Below, in pieces: positions 38,639 to 47,295 of a DNA stretch of 64,000 bases. The position numbers and the translations under genes were made by a program. Source of the DNA: Aggregatilinea lenta (GTDB lineage: Bacteria; Chloroflexota; Anaerolineae; Aggregatilineales; Aggregatilineaceae). Under the pieces are notes generated by a model that was not told where the DNA came from, did no database searches, and was given only the letters and a program-made list of their open reading frames with translations. Where the stretch lies: positions 1,984,001 through 2,048,000 of the forward strand of contig NZ_BFCB01000003.1 in assembly GCF_003569045.1 (NCBI RefSeq), in the 5' to 3' direction. Each line of letters begins with the position of its first letter. Position 1 is the stretch's first letter.

Positions 38639-39427
38639 CTATTCGCGCAGGGAGCGCGGATAGGCCAGGGCAGCCAGTCCGATGCTCACGATGTACAGCG
38701 CGAGCAGCGGGGCGATGACCAGCAGCATGTTGAACGGATCAACTGTCGGCGTGATGAGCGCCGCGGCAATCGTGATGAGCACAATGGCGAACCGCCAGTT
38801 ATGGATCAAGGGGCGCGGCCCCAGGATGCCCAGGCGTGCCAGCACAAACACGACGACCGGCATCTCGAACGCGACCCCGATCCAGAACAACAGGGATGTA
38901 ATAAAAGCAATATATCGCTCGGCGGTCCAGTCGGCTTCGAAAACGCCGCTTTCGAAGTCGCGCAGGAAGCCGAGGGCGGACGGGACCATAATAAACCACG
39001 CGAACGCCACGCCGACCAGGAACAGGCCGGTGGTGGCAGGCAGGGCCATATAAATCCAGCGCTTTTCTTTGCGGGACAGCCCTGGCGCGATGAACAGGAA
39101 CAATTGCAGCGTGATGTACGGGATCGCCAGAATCGCGCCGGACAGCAGTGCGACGCGGAAGTACATCACCACGCTTTCCGTGGGGCCGAGGACCTTCAGC
39201 TCCGAGCCGTAGGGCGTGATCAGGTACTTGAGGATCGAGCTGGTGAACACGGCGGATGCCAACACGCCGATGACCAGCGCCGCAATCGCCCTGAAGAGCC
39301 GGATACGCAGCTCGTTCAGGTGCTCCATCAGCGTCTGCGGCGTTTCGTCCGCTTCGCCACGGATAGCGGTCCAGGTTTTATAGCGTTCGGGTTTGTTTTG
39401 CGGCTGGGAAACAGGGTGTTGTGACAT
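38639..39427 (-). CDS. tatC: Sec-independent protein translocase TatC
   Basis: Membrane receptor of the twin-arginine translocase, 262 residues with six hydrophobic segments. MEHLNELRIRLF and FRVALLSGAILAIPYITLQLF are characteristic. About 30 extra polar residues precede the family core. No tatA is seen nearby. Last gene of the MaoC-fabG-Asp23-nusB-tatC run. Confidence 0.95.
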   Translation of the reverse strand: MSQHPVSQPQNKPERYKTWTAIRGEADETPQTLMEHLNELRIRLFRAIAALVIGVLASAVFTSSILKYLITPYGSELKVLGPTESVVMYFRVALLSGAILAIPYITLQLFLFIAPGLSRKEKRWIYMALPATTGLFLVGVAFAWFIMVPSALGFLRDFESGVFEADWTAERYIAFITSLLFWIGVAFEMPVVVFVLARLGILGPRPLIHNWRFAIVLITIAAALITPTVDPFNMLLVIAPLLALYIVSIGLAALAYPRSLRE

Positions 39428-39447
39428 TGAGTACCGGCTTCAATATT

Positions 39448-39924
39448 CTATTCCGGCTGGTCGGGATCGCCGGGGGAAGAGACGGGTTGTTCGTCAGGAG
39501 ATGGGGCTGGGCCGGAGGTGCGGGCGGCCAATGAACCCAACACACCGTTGATGAAGCGCGGCGTGCTTTCCGTGCCGAAGGTCTTCGCCAACTCGACCGC
39601 CTCGTTGATCGCCACTTTGAGTGGCGCGGAGCGGTCGATGGTCATTTCGTAGACGGCCATGCGCAGGATGTTGCGGTCGATGAGCGCGATTTGCTCCAGC
39701 GGCCATTCCGGCGCGTAGCGGTGGATGACGGCGTCCAACTCCTTTTTGTTGGCGAGCACCCCTTCGACCAGCCGGTTGGTGAAAAGCCTCAGCTCCGGCT
39801 GCTCGCGGTGCGGCGTCAGGTGCTCGGACAGCACGTCCTCAACCGCGTGCCGGGTGGAGTCCAACTCGTAGAGAACCTGCAGCGCAACGCTGCGTGCGAC
39901 ATGTCTATAGTCTTGGTTTAGCAC
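39448..39924 (-). CDS. nusB: Transcription antitermination factor NusB
   Basis: RNA-binding partner of S10 in rRNA antitermination; 158 residues, GTG start. ARSVALQVLYELDSTRH and the C-terminal INEAVELAKTFGTESTPRFINGVLG block are diagnostic. A proline/serine-rich tail of about 25 residues follows. Three bases separate it from the upstream Asp23 gene. Confidence 0.93.
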   Translation of the reverse strand: MLNQDYRHVARSVALQVLYELDSTRHAVEDVLSEHLTPHREQPELRLFTNRLVEGVLANKKELDAVIHRYAPEWPLEQIALIDRNILRMAVYEMTIDRSAPLKVAINEAVELAKTFGTESTPRFINGVLGSLAARTSGPAPSPDEQPVSSPGDPDQPE

Positions 39925-39927
39925 GGC

Positions 39928-40296
39928 CTACTCGTCGCCCTTATCTTCCAGGTGTGCAAAGTGGACGTCCTCGACGTGCACGTTGACCGATTCAACCTTC
40001 ATGCCGAGGATTTCGCGGATAGAGCGCGCCACGGACTTTTGGATGCTCAGACACATGTCGCGCAGGTTTACCGTAGCGTCGGCGACGACGTACAGGTGCG
40101 CGGTGACCGTGCTGTTGTCAATGGCGAGCTGCACGCCGTTGGCGGCAGGCACACGCCGGAACAAGCGATCGACACCGCCGGGCGTGTTGCCCATCCGCAC
40201 GACGCCCGGAACTTCGAGCGACGCCAGGCGCGCGATCGTGAGCAGCACGCCGGGCGCGATGGTGACCGTATCATTCGGATGCCGAGGGCTGACCAT
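39928..40296 (-). CDS. Asp23/Gls24-family protein
   Basis: 122 residues; small alkaline-shock-type envelope protein of unknown biochemical function, commonly encoded just upstream of nusB in Gram-positive and related phyla. TIAPGVLLTIARLASLEVPGV and the VNVHVEDVHF end match the family. Three bases upstream of nusB, so co-transcribed. Confidence 0.88.
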   Translation of the reverse strand: MVSPRHPNDTVTIAPGVLLTIARLASLEVPGVVRMGNTPGGVDRLFRRVPAANGVQLAIDNSTVTAHLYVVADATVNLRDMCLSIQKSVARSIREILGMKVESVNVHVEDVHFAHLEDKGDE

Positions 40297-40343
40297 AGTC
40301 TGTGCTATGCCGCTTTCTGGTTGAGAAACCGCACGCCCATACT

Positions 40344-41090
40344 TTACCCCATCACCAGTCCGCCGTCTACTGACAGAACGTGCCCGGTGATGTAGCTCGC
40401 TTCGTCAGAGGCCAGGAACGCCACGGCGTGCGCGACGTCTTCAACCGATCCCCAGCGGCCCAGTGGGATGCTGTTGACCAACGTGTCCAGAATGTCTTGC
40501 GGCAGGTTTTCGGTGAGCTTGGTTTGGATGAAGCCCGGCGCGACGGCGTTGACCGTGATCCCACGCGAGGCGACTTCGCGTGCGAGGGCTTTGGTCATGC
40601 CGATGATGCCCGCCTTGCTGGCGCTGTAGTTGGTCTGCCCGGCCTGCCCGGCGATCCCGCTGACGCTCGACATGTTGATGATGCGGCCATAGCGTCCGCG
40701 CATCATGGGGCGGATGGCGGCCTTCGAGCACAGCCACGCGCTCTTGAGGTTGACGCGCAAGATGAGATCCCAGTCGTCTTCGGGCATGCGCATCATCAGG
40801 TTGTCGCGCGTGGTGCCCGCGTTGTTGACCAGGATGTCGAGCTTGCCGTACGCCTCCAGGACCGATTTGATCATGGCGTCCACCTGCGCGGCGTCACTGA
40901 CGTCGGCGGTGATAGCCAGCCCATCGCTGCCCAGCTCGCGGACTTCTTCCAGCGTATCGTCGGCGCAGCAGCCGGAGATGTCGTTGGTAACCACTTTCGC
41001 GCCCAGTTTCGCCAGCTCCAGAGCGACCTCGTGGCCGATTCCCTGTCCGCTGCCGGTGACCAACGCGATACGACCGCTGAGATCCATCAT
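40344..41090 (-). CDS. fabG: 3-oxoacyl-ACP reductase, FabG-like SDR
   Basis: NADPH-dependent reductase of type II fatty-acid synthesis or a related SDR; 248 residues. The nucleotide motif is TGSGQGIG (12-19), NNAG is at 89-92, and the catalytic Y155 and K159 are in YSASKAG, with S142 nearby. The C-terminal YITGHVLSVDGG is typical of FabG. It sits next to a MaoC hydratase, so the pair could act on 3-hydroxyacyl thioesters. Confidence 0.85.
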   Translation of the reverse strand: MMDLSGRIALVTGSGQGIGHEVALELAKLGAKVVTNDISGCCADDTLEEVRELGSDGLAITADVSDAAQVDAMIKSVLEAYGKLDILVNNAGTTRDNLMMRMPEDDWDLILRVNLKSAWLCSKAAIRPMMRGRYGRIINMSSVSGIAGQAGQTNYSASKAGIIGMTKALAREVASRGITVNAVAPGFIQTKLTENLPQDILDTLVNSIPLGRWGSVEDVAHAVAFLASDEASYITGHVLSVDGGLVMG

Positions 41091-41174
41091 GAGCCTGTCT
41101 CCTTAAATCCAGTGGCGGCATCACAGGCGACGCCGCAGGCAAGCAGTATTATGATAGCGGTAGGCGAAAGTGTG

Positions 41175-41603
41175 TCAAGAAACGGACTCGCCGCCTGACT
41201 CGTCGTCTGGCGGCAGCATGACGACCGCTTCGCCCTCCAGCACGACGGTCCCGTCCTGGTTGACGCAGGTGGTGTCGAGCGTAACGATGCCACGGTCGGC
41301 GCGGATCTTGATCACCTCGACCGTGGCCGTGACGGTGTCACCGATGAACACGGGTGCTTTGAACTTGAGCGTCTGGCCCATATAGAGCGTGCCGGGCCCC
41401 GGCAAGTCGTTGCCAAGCAGCTTCGAGATCAGCCCGACGGTCAGGATGCCGTGCACGATGCGCCGCCCGAAACGCGAGTTCGCCGCGAAGTTCTCATCCA
41501 GGTGCACCGGGTTCTCGTCGCCGGTGATGTGCGCGAACTGGCGTACATCGTCGTCGCTGAACGTCTTCGTGCAGCTTGCCTTCGCTCCAACCTGAACGCT
41601 CAT
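41175..41603 (-). CDS. MaoC-like (R)-specific enoyl hydratase
   Basis: Hot-dog-fold hydratase, 142 residues. The hydratase-2 motif is visible: the D and H of DENPVHLDENFA and the RIVHGILTVGLIS segment. It resembles PhaJ/FabZ-like proteins that hydrate enoyl-CoA or enoyl-ACP. 84 bases upstream of fabG. Confidence 0.85.
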   Translation of the reverse strand: MSVQVGAKASCTKTFSDDDVRQFAHITGDENPVHLDENFAANSRFGRRIVHGILTVGLISKLLGNDLPGPGTLYMGQTLKFKAPVFIGDTVTATVEVIKIRADRGIVTLDTTCVNQDGTVVLEGEAVVMLPPDDESGGESVS

Positions 41604-41644
41604 CTGGCCGTCCTCTCACGACACTAAGCAAAATCGCGGTGCCG

Positions 41645-41650
41645 ATTGTA
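41645..41650 (-). promoter_or_regulatory. Extended -10 promoter for the MaoC-fabG run
   Basis: On the minus strand, TGGTACAAT combines a TG extension with TACAAT, about 40 bases before the MaoC start. No convincing -35 box. The same TGGTACAAT occurs in the tRNA-Glu promoter. Confidence 0.4.
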
Positions 41651-41894
41651 CCATGCCCGACCCCTACACGGACATCCCCGGTCCGATCCCGCCGGAAGGG
41701 GCAGTTGCCTTGAGACAATGCAGCAGTGGAAGAATGCACCCAAGAGCGAGTATACTGAAGAGCATAGTTCTTAAAGAGTGCCCAAAACGCGGCTTATTCT
41801 CAGGATGTGGTACCCGAATTTAGGCGGGGAAGTGCGCGCATTCGAGATGTAAGGTTTCCATTGCACTCTTATTAGTCGTTAGGATGGGGACAGG

Positions 41895-42710
41895 ATGACT
41901 ACCTTCTTTCAACGACTCCGCACGGCCCAGCAGCAGCGGGATTCGTGGTTGTGCGTCGGCCTCGATCCGACTGCCAACCGCATGCCCGATGGCGTTGACC
42001 TCACGACATTTGGGAAGAAGATTGTGGACGCGACGGCGCCGTATGCCTGCGCGTATAAAATGAATCTGGCGTTTTACCTTGCATATGGCCCGGAAGGCAT
42101 GCAGGCGCTGCAAGCCATCACTACACACGTTGCCGACGAGATCCCGGTCATTCTGGACGCGAAGTTCGGCGACATCGACTACACGGCGGTGCACTATGCG
42201 CGCGCGGCGTTCGACGTGCTGGGCGCGGATGCGGTGACGGTCAGCCCGTATGTGGGCATGGATGCGGTCAAGCCGCTGCTGGATTATAAGGACAAAGGCG
42301 TGTTCGTCCTGGTACGCTCGGCTAACACGACCAGCAACGACTTTCAGTTGTGGCCCAGCGAACAGTCGCCGTTGTTCCGCTACGTGACCGCACAGCTCAA
42401 TACGCTGGCGGACAAGCATCCGGAGCAGATCGGTATCACGGTGGGCGCGACACAGCCGCGTGACCTGACGCGCCTGCGCTGCTGGGCGCCGACACTGCCG
42501 TTCCTGATCCCCGGCCTGGGCGAGCAGGAAGGTGACTTTTCGCTGTCGGTCGAGCACGGGACGACGGTCACCGGGATTGGCCCGACGATCAACGTGGGGC
42601 GCACGATCATCTATGCCAGCTCCGACAGTGACTTCGATCGTGTTGCGGCGACCACGGCGCGCGACTGGGTTGACCAGATTCGCAGGGAGCGCGACAAACT
42701 GCTGGCCTGA
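41895..42710 (+). CDS. pyrF: Orotidine 5'-phosphate decarboxylase, type 2
   Basis: Final step of UMP synthesis; 271 residues, length of the subfamily-2 PyrF. The active-site DAKFGDID motif (about residues 89-96) has the conserved Asp-Lys-Asp set. C-terminal GPTINVGRTIIYAS is typical. It is the only plus-strand gene between two minus-strand blocks; other pyr genes are not nearby. The 290 bases upstream hold no other gene; a TATACT at 41753 may be a -10 box. Confidence 0.92.
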   Translation: MTTFFQRLRTAQQQRDSWLCVGLDPTANRMPDGVDLTTFGKKIVDATAPYACAYKMNLAFYLAYGPEGMQALQAITTHVADEIPVILDAKFGDIDYTAVHYARAAFDVLGADAVTVSPYVGMDAVKPLLDYKDKGVFVLVRSANTTSNDFQLWPSEQSPLFRYVTAQLNTLADKHPEQIGITVGATQPRDLTRLRCWAPTLPFLIPGLGEQEGDFSLSVEHGTTVTGIGPTINVGRTIIYASSDSDFDRVAATTARDWVDQIRRERDKLLA

Positions 42711-42764
42711 TCGGTTTGCAGCGGTTGCCGGGGTTGTGCTGTCGTGAGATGTAGTGGGTGAGGG

Positions 42765-44597
42765 CTAGTCGCCAGGCCCCTCTTCCGGTGCGGGCAGCGT
42801 GAAGCTGAAGGTGCTGCCGTTTCCGAAGTCGCTTGCCACGCCGACCGTACCGCCGAGTTTTTCGACGATGCGCTTGACGATCGATAGACCCAGGCCGTGC
42901 CCTGTCTGGCCGGAATGGGTGGGGGCCAGGCGGGTAAACTCGGTGAAGAGTTGCGCCTGCTCCTCAGCCCGCAGGCCGGGGCCGTTGTCACGCACCCAGA
43001 ACCGAACAAGATCGTTTTCGCGCTGCGCGCCTACTTCCACACGCGGCGGCCTTCCCCCATATTTAATCGCGTTGCTGATATAGTTGGCCCACACTTCTTC
43101 GACCCAGGGCGCATAGCCCTGCGCGGCGGGCCACGCGTCCGGCATGCGCAGCTCGACGTCGTGCTCGCTGAACTCGCGTGCCAGCCGCGCCTTGACCTCG
43201 TTCATCACGATGCGCATATCGATCGCTTCGGGGGTCACGCTGCGGCGTCGCACCTGGGCCAGCAGCAGCAGCTCGTCCACGATCCGGCCCATCCTGTATC
43301 CCATACTGAGCTGTTCGCGCCCCAGCTGGATAATGGCTTCATCGCCCGCTGTGAGCAGGAATTCCATGATGTATTCGCCGAGTCCCGTGATCACCCACAG
43401 TGGATTCTTCAGGTCGTGCGCGACGGTGCGAGAGAATGCATCCAGTTCGGCAATGAGCCTTTCGCGCTCCTGAATCTCCTGCTGAAGTTCGACGTTTTTG
43501 AGCCGGTAGATCTCGGTTTGCTGGCGGGCTGTTTCGGCCTCGTGTGTGGCCTGAAGACCGTTGAGTCGCAGCGTGGCCATCTCGTTCACGGCGGCTTCTT
43601 GCAGTGTGTGGAACTGCTTGTAGTGGTCGAGGCTGGCTGCCAGATCGCCCGCCTGCTCGAAGATGTCGGCCAGCGTCTTGTGGATCTCAGCCAGGACCGG
43701 CTTTGAGCCGATGTCATCCGCGACGGCCAGGGCCTCCTTGAGCACGTCCAGCGCGCGATCCTGTGCCCCCGTGGATAACTGCGCGCGCCCAATATCTAGC
43801 AGTGTGGCGGCTTCAAACTGCCGGTATCCACGCGCCTGGGAGAGTGTGAGCGACTGCTGGAAGTAGCTCAGTGCCTGGTTCACATCTCCGGCAGCGATCC
43901 AGATCTTGCCGATGTTGCCCAGCGCTTCGGCCTCAGCCCGGCGATACTTGATCGCGCGGTCGAGTTCGAGGCTCTGCTGGGCGTAATTCAGCGCCTGCTC
44001 CGTATTGCCGGATAGCAGGTACCCCTTGCCAATACTGTCGAGTACCTGCGCTTCACCGGGTTTCGAGCCGACCTCGCGGTGCATTTTCAGGCTGCGGATG
44101 AACTGTGCCATGGCGGTTTGCACGTTACCCAGGTGCAGCATGGTGTAGCCGGTGTCGTTCAGTACACTCGCCAGAAGGCCCGGTTTGCCGCAGTGCTCGG
44201 CCAGTTGAAGCGCGACGAACCCGATTTCCAGCGCCTGGGACGAGTTGCCCAGCAGGTAGTGAATGCCCGCGATGTGGTTGAGAACTTCGGCCTGCTTACA
44301 CGTGTTGTGTGACTGTTCGAAGATGTCCAGTGCTTTGAAGGCATAGTGGAGCGCGGATTGGTATTCGGACCGGTCCCATTCGATGATGGATAGGATCTGC
44401 CAGCTGTCCGCAAGTCCGAAGGGATAGGGGAACGCTTCGTTAGACGCAATATCAAGAGCTTGTTGAGCGAGCGCTTTGCTCTGCTGGGGATTGCTGTGTA
44501 GCAGCGCCCAGGCACGACTGTTAAGCTCGTCTACTTGAGCGCTGTCAGGGTTGACGGATTGCGGCTGTGTGTTGGATCCTGTGGTGTTCTTCGCCAT
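42765..44597 (-). CDS. Soluble TPR-containing sensor histidine kinase
   Basis: 610 residues, no membrane segments. Residues about 25-335 are seven or eight tetratricopeptide repeats with a regular 40-residue spacing (recurring A-L-N-x-I-G and A-L-x-Y-x-Q-x-S-L). A coiled coil (about 340-385) leads to the phospho-acceptor H394 in AHDLKNPLWV. The ATP-binding part has ANYISNAIKYGG, VRDNGPGLR and GHGLGLSIVKR. Cytoplasmic sensing through protein contacts via the TPRs is likely. No cognate regulator is adjacent; the receiver at 32.4 kb is one candidate. Confidence 0.9.
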   Translation of the reverse strand: MAKNTTGSNTQPQSVNPDSAQVDELNSRAWALLHSNPQQSKALAQQALDIASNEAFPYPFGLADSWQILSIIEWDRSEYQSALHYAFKALDIFEQSHNTCKQAEVLNHIAGIHYLLGNSSQALEIGFVALQLAEHCGKPGLLASVLNDTGYTMLHLGNVQTAMAQFIRSLKMHREVGSKPGEAQVLDSIGKGYLLSGNTEQALNYAQQSLELDRAIKYRRAEAEALGNIGKIWIAAGDVNQALSYFQQSLTLSQARGYRQFEAATLLDIGRAQLSTGAQDRALDVLKEALAVADDIGSKPVLAEIHKTLADIFEQAGDLAASLDHYKQFHTLQEAAVNEMATLRLNGLQATHEAETARQQTEIYRLKNVELQQEIQERERLIAELDAFSRTVAHDLKNPLWVITGLGEYIMEFLLTAGDEAIIQLGREQLSMGYRMGRIVDELLLLAQVRRRSVTPEAIDMRIVMNEVKARLAREFSEHDVELRMPDAWPAAQGYAPWVEEVWANYISNAIKYGGRPPRVEVGAQRENDLVRFWVRDNGPGLRAEEQAQLFTEFTRLAPTHSGQTGHGLGLSIVKRIVEKLGGTVGVASDFGNGSTFSFTLPAPEEGPGD

Positions 44598-44819
44598 GCT
44601 GTTTCCACAAAGTAGATGGTTGCGATAGGTTCGTTAATACGTCCTACTTTGCGATGTTTAGTATACTGCTTTTTTGCAAGTAAGAGCAAGCATCGTGGAG
44701 CTGACTGGAAATGTTGTGGCTTTGGATGGGGATAGAGTCGGTTATGTACGGCGCAGTAGCTCATCTATACACGGCGTAAGCACTATATTTTGAACCGAAT
44801 GTCCTGCCCATTTGTGCCC

Positions 44820-44848
44820 TTGACGCGTGTCGTCTGCATTGGTACAAT
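44820..44848 (+). promoter_or_regulatory. Promoter of tRNA-Glu
   Basis: TTGACG (44820-44825) and TACAAT (44843-44848) with 17-base spacing; TG precedes the -10 by one base. Start near 44855, 14 bases before the tRNA. Confidence 0.8.
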
Positions 44849-44868
44849 GATCGGCGTTCGCCCAAGAT

Positions 44869-44941
44869 GCCCCATTCGTCTAGCGGCCCAGGACGCTGCC
44901 CTCTCAAGGCAAAAACAGGGGTTCGAGTCCCCTATGGGGCA
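44869..44941 (+). tRNA. tRNA-Glu(CTC)
   Basis: 73 bases without CCA. Acceptor GCCCCAT/ATGGGGC with discriminator A; D-arm typical of Glu (GTCTAGCGGCCCAGGAC); anticodon loop CTCTCAA, anticodon CTC; T-arm AGGGG-TTCGAGT-CCCCT. The first anticodon-stem pair is a C-A mismatch (CTGCC/GGCAA), and position 38 is A; otherwise canonical. Confidence 0.95.
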
Positions 44942-44963
44942 CAACCTTATACACTCTTGAGGC

Positions 44964-45005
44964 AGCCACGAATCGCGTGCTCGCGCAACTGTATCGTGGC
45001 TTTTC
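44964..45005 (+). terminator. Terminator of the tRNA-Glu transcript
   Basis: AGCCACGA (44964-44971) and TCGTGGCT (44994-45001) pair around a 22-base loop, followed by TTT. It overlaps the start of the small helix-turn-helix gene at 44977. Confidence 0.65.
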
Positions 45006-45159
45006 GCTTCCCTATGCACCGGCAACTCGCCGCAAGCGCGAACGAAATGAGGAGATCCGAAACCGCTATGCTTCGGGCGAAAACGTGCCCAGACTAGCCT
45101 GGATTTACGGTATTTCCGAGCAGCGAGTTCACCAGATTCTGCGTGGGAAGCGCAAGTAA
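44977..45159 (+). CDS. Small helix-turn-helix protein A
   Basis: 60 residues, GTG start; no ATG is in frame. The basic C-terminal half reads RNEEIRNRYASGENVPRLA...YGISEQRVHQILRGKRK, a helix-turn-helix resembling sigma region 4 or Mor-type DNA-binding domains. It is clearly paralogous to the protein at 45541-45705. The start lies inside the tRNA-Glu terminator hairpin and lacks a good ribosome binding site, so it may be a remnant or be translated poorly. Function unknown. Confidence 0.5.
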   Translation: MLAQLYRGFSLPYAPATRRKRERNEEIRNRYASGENVPRLAWIYGISEQRVHQILRGKRK

Positions 45160-45540
45160 AACTTATCTAGCGGGTTGCCAGGCGCGAACGCCTTCCATCT
45201 GCGATTGCATCGGGGCTGAATCGGCTGCGATCTGTGCAGTGGCATGCGGCATACGCGAATGGGAGCGACAGGGCTCGTTCGATTATGCATATACATCCTG
45301 TTATCTTGATTGTCAGGCATGTGGCGACCGATTTCCTCGCAAGTCGCTAGAAAGCAGCTTCGCAGACTCGAATTTTACGGTCAATGGAGCCCAATTGCGA
45401 ACGATCGTGATTGGGCTTCTATATTATTATCCATTTATACACAGGGCTGAAACAGGTGGTTGAGGGGCCTTGACGTCCCATCATTCCCCAAACTGCTCTT
45501 TGCGATGGTCTTCGCGACGGTGATTAGTTACTACGACCAG
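45160..45540. other. Gene-poor stretch between the two small HTH genes
   Basis: No gene can be supported here. A plus-strand open frame of about 100 codons exists but has no recognisable domain, no ribosome binding site and poor coding character. Composition is more AT-rich than the ribosomal region. Confidence 0.4.
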
Positions 45541-45705
45541 ATGCTGCCCCAGATACCGGTCTCCAACTCAACCCCCGCTAAGTATGCTCGAAATGCCGAG
45601 ATTCGTGCTCGACACAAGCGGGGCGAGTCTGGAGCGACTCTCGCTGAGGTGTTCGGTATTTCTGAGCAGCGGGTGTGGCAGATAGTCCAAGGGAGAAGGA
45701 AGTGA
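45541..45705 (+). CDS. Small helix-turn-helix protein B
   Basis: 54 residues from ATG 45541; in-frame starts at 45505 (ATG) and 45460 (TTG) would lengthen it, but 45541 gives the best N-terminal match to protein A (ML-x-Q). The C-terminal half, RNAEIRARHKRGESGATLAE and FGISEQRVWQIVQGRRK, shares about half its residues with protein A and the same helix-turn-helix. No neighbouring mobile-element gene is present. DNA binding is inferred; target unknown. Confidence 0.5.
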   Translation: MLPQIPVSNSTPAKYARNAEIRARHKRGESGATLAEVFGISEQRVWQIVQGRRK

Positions 45706-46206
45706 GTGGTATCGCTCAGCATGGCGTAACAAGCGAACAATACTCATCTCCCCTATCCTATCGGATGGAAGCTTCACATGCATGGGTGCGACGGGCCGCT
45801 CGACCACGTGTATACGCCCACTGGTCTTCATCGCCAAGCATTTGGCCGGCGAGTATCTCCGCGACGTCAAGGCAGCATAGCACACTTCACTAGGCCCTTC
45901 CACAAAGCCCGACCAAAGAGCTCGGGCTTCTCATTTTTCCCCGACTTGGTTTTCGAACCCCCGGGAGCTTATGAAGGACAGTTTGACTGAAGAATCAGCT
46001 CCGGATCGACTTTTTGGCCCCCGCAGGTGACTTGTATCAAGCTGGTTGTCTCGTGAACATCGACGATGTTGAACCCGGGCAAGGCAAGGGGAAGAACGAT
46101 GGCTACTCTCCAGTTCACTCCTTGAACAGAGTAGCGCAGTATAGCCAATGGCCCGTTCTACATACATTGCGGAAGAACCAAACTCTGGGGGCAGGTCACA
46201 CAAAAT
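45706..46206. other. Gene-poor 500-base stretch
   Basis: No convincing gene on either strand. It contains one intrinsic-terminator-like hairpin on the plus strand and a short TTCGAA-centred palindrome near 45954 that resembles part of a tRNA T-arm but does not fold into a tRNA. Confidence 0.4.
45905..45938 (+). terminator. Orphan terminator-like hairpin
   Basis: AAGCCCGA (45905-45912) and TCGGGCTT (45922-45929) form a perfect 8-base stem followed by CTCATTTTT. No gene ends within 190 bases upstream other than small HTH protein B at 45705. Confidence 0.55.
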
Positions 46207-47295
46207 CTACTGTTTTGAACGAGTGACTGACTTTCTTCCAGGCTGAGCAGTCAGAACGAAGTCGGCACGAATCACGTTAACGATAAGACTGCGCAGCAAA
46301 CCGGCAAATGTCATCAGCCATGCGCCCAGCGCCACATAGATAAAGTATTCTGGAATGGTCTTCAAAAACGTTAGCCCAGTAGCTCTCGATAGCTGAAGCG
46401 TGCAGGTGGTGTACATACCTAACGGGAACACCATGCCCCAATACAGGGGGTGATAGGTTAGGGGAAAGCGTTTGTAAACATGCCGCCAGATGCCCAAGAT
46501 GACCAACAAGGGAATCCACCAGGTTCCCGTAGCCCAAAAAAACAGCGTGAATCCCTTAAGGAACGGCATGATCTCCGGCAGAAAGATTGAGCGGTCCGCA
46601 TTGAGTATCAAGGTCGCCCCGGCCAGCGTCGTGATCGCCACCGCACCCATGTTAATCCAGTAGGGCGGCGTCAGGTCATCTGGAGTCAGTTTGAAAAACA
46701 AGAACCGGTAAAAAATCAAGGAGATGATCATGATATATAACATACAGCCCAACAAGTACATACTCAGTGTGAAGAACAATACCTGCTCGGCATCAGCGCC
46801 GAATTCGGGTGCTACCAGAGTCCCCAGGATGGATACGGCTTGCGTCGCCACAACCGCGATCAGCCACGCGCCATTGATCCCTTTAGCAAGGTCAGGCTTT
46901 TCCTCACGCAGCATCATCGCGCTGAAAATCGAGTAGACCAGCACGATCCAGGTCGCAACACACACAACCCATAACCATAAGGCTGTGGTGCGATCTCCCG
47001 CAATGATCACGAATTGGCTGCCCAATACCCCGGTTCCCGCGACAATCGTAAAAAAGCCAGGGCCTTTCGCGTGACTGGTCAGATCAGCCAGGAACAGCGC
47101 CCGGTGACGCGCGATCCGTGCCAGTGTTAACAGCCACAAAATCACGTAAGCCACAGCGTTCAAGCGGAATAACCACCAGGCGATGGTTTCCATCTCAAGT
47201 AAAAAGCATGCAATCGAGACGATCCCGGTCGCCATCACCAGGGCGAAATAGCCGGGAAACAGATGCTTGACGCCGTCCTTGATCGACTCCATCAT
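46207..47295 (-). CDS. TDT/SLAC1-family anion carrier
   Basis: 362 residues with about ten hydrophobic segments; [21 protein letters not shown] at the start and the [19 protein letters not shown] block are TDT-family motifs (tellurite-resistance/dicarboxylate and plant SLAC1 relatives). Last gene of the nar operon, overlapping the FmdE-like gene by four bases. Plant SLAC1 relatives conduct nitrate, and no NarK-type nitrate/nitrite transporter is in the window, so nitrate or nitrite transport is a reasonable inference, not shown. Confidence 0.82.
   Translation of the reverse strand: MMESIKDGVKHLFPGYFALVMATGIVSIACFLLEMETIAWWLFRLNAVAYVILWLLTLARIARHRALFLADLTSHAKGPGFFTIVAGTGVLGSQFVIIAGDRTTALWLWVVCVATWIVLVYSIFSAMMLREEKPDLAKGINGAWLIAVVATQAVSILGTLVAPEFGADAEQVLFFTLSMYLLGCMLYIMIISLIFYRFLFFKLTPDDLTPPYWINMGAVAITTLAGATLILNADRSIFLPEIMPFLKGFTLFFWATGTWWIPLLVILGIWRHVYKRFPLTYHPLYWGMVFPLGMYTTCTLQLSRATGLTFLKTIPEYFIYVALGAWLMTFAGLLRSLIVNVIRADFVLTAQPGRKSVTRSKQ

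Noticed and set aside
45143-45463. Open frame of about 106 codons
   Set aside because: It overlaps the HTH protein A end, has no ribosome binding site or recognisable domain, and its composition is not gene-like.
44920-45760. Integration site (att) at the 3' end of tRNA-Glu
   Set aside because: No duplication of the tRNA 3' end longer than about 8 bases was found downstream, and there is no integrase gene.
45950-45975. TTCGAA-centred sequence resembling a tRNA T-arm
   Set aside because: No acceptor, D or anticodon arm can be folded around it on either strand.
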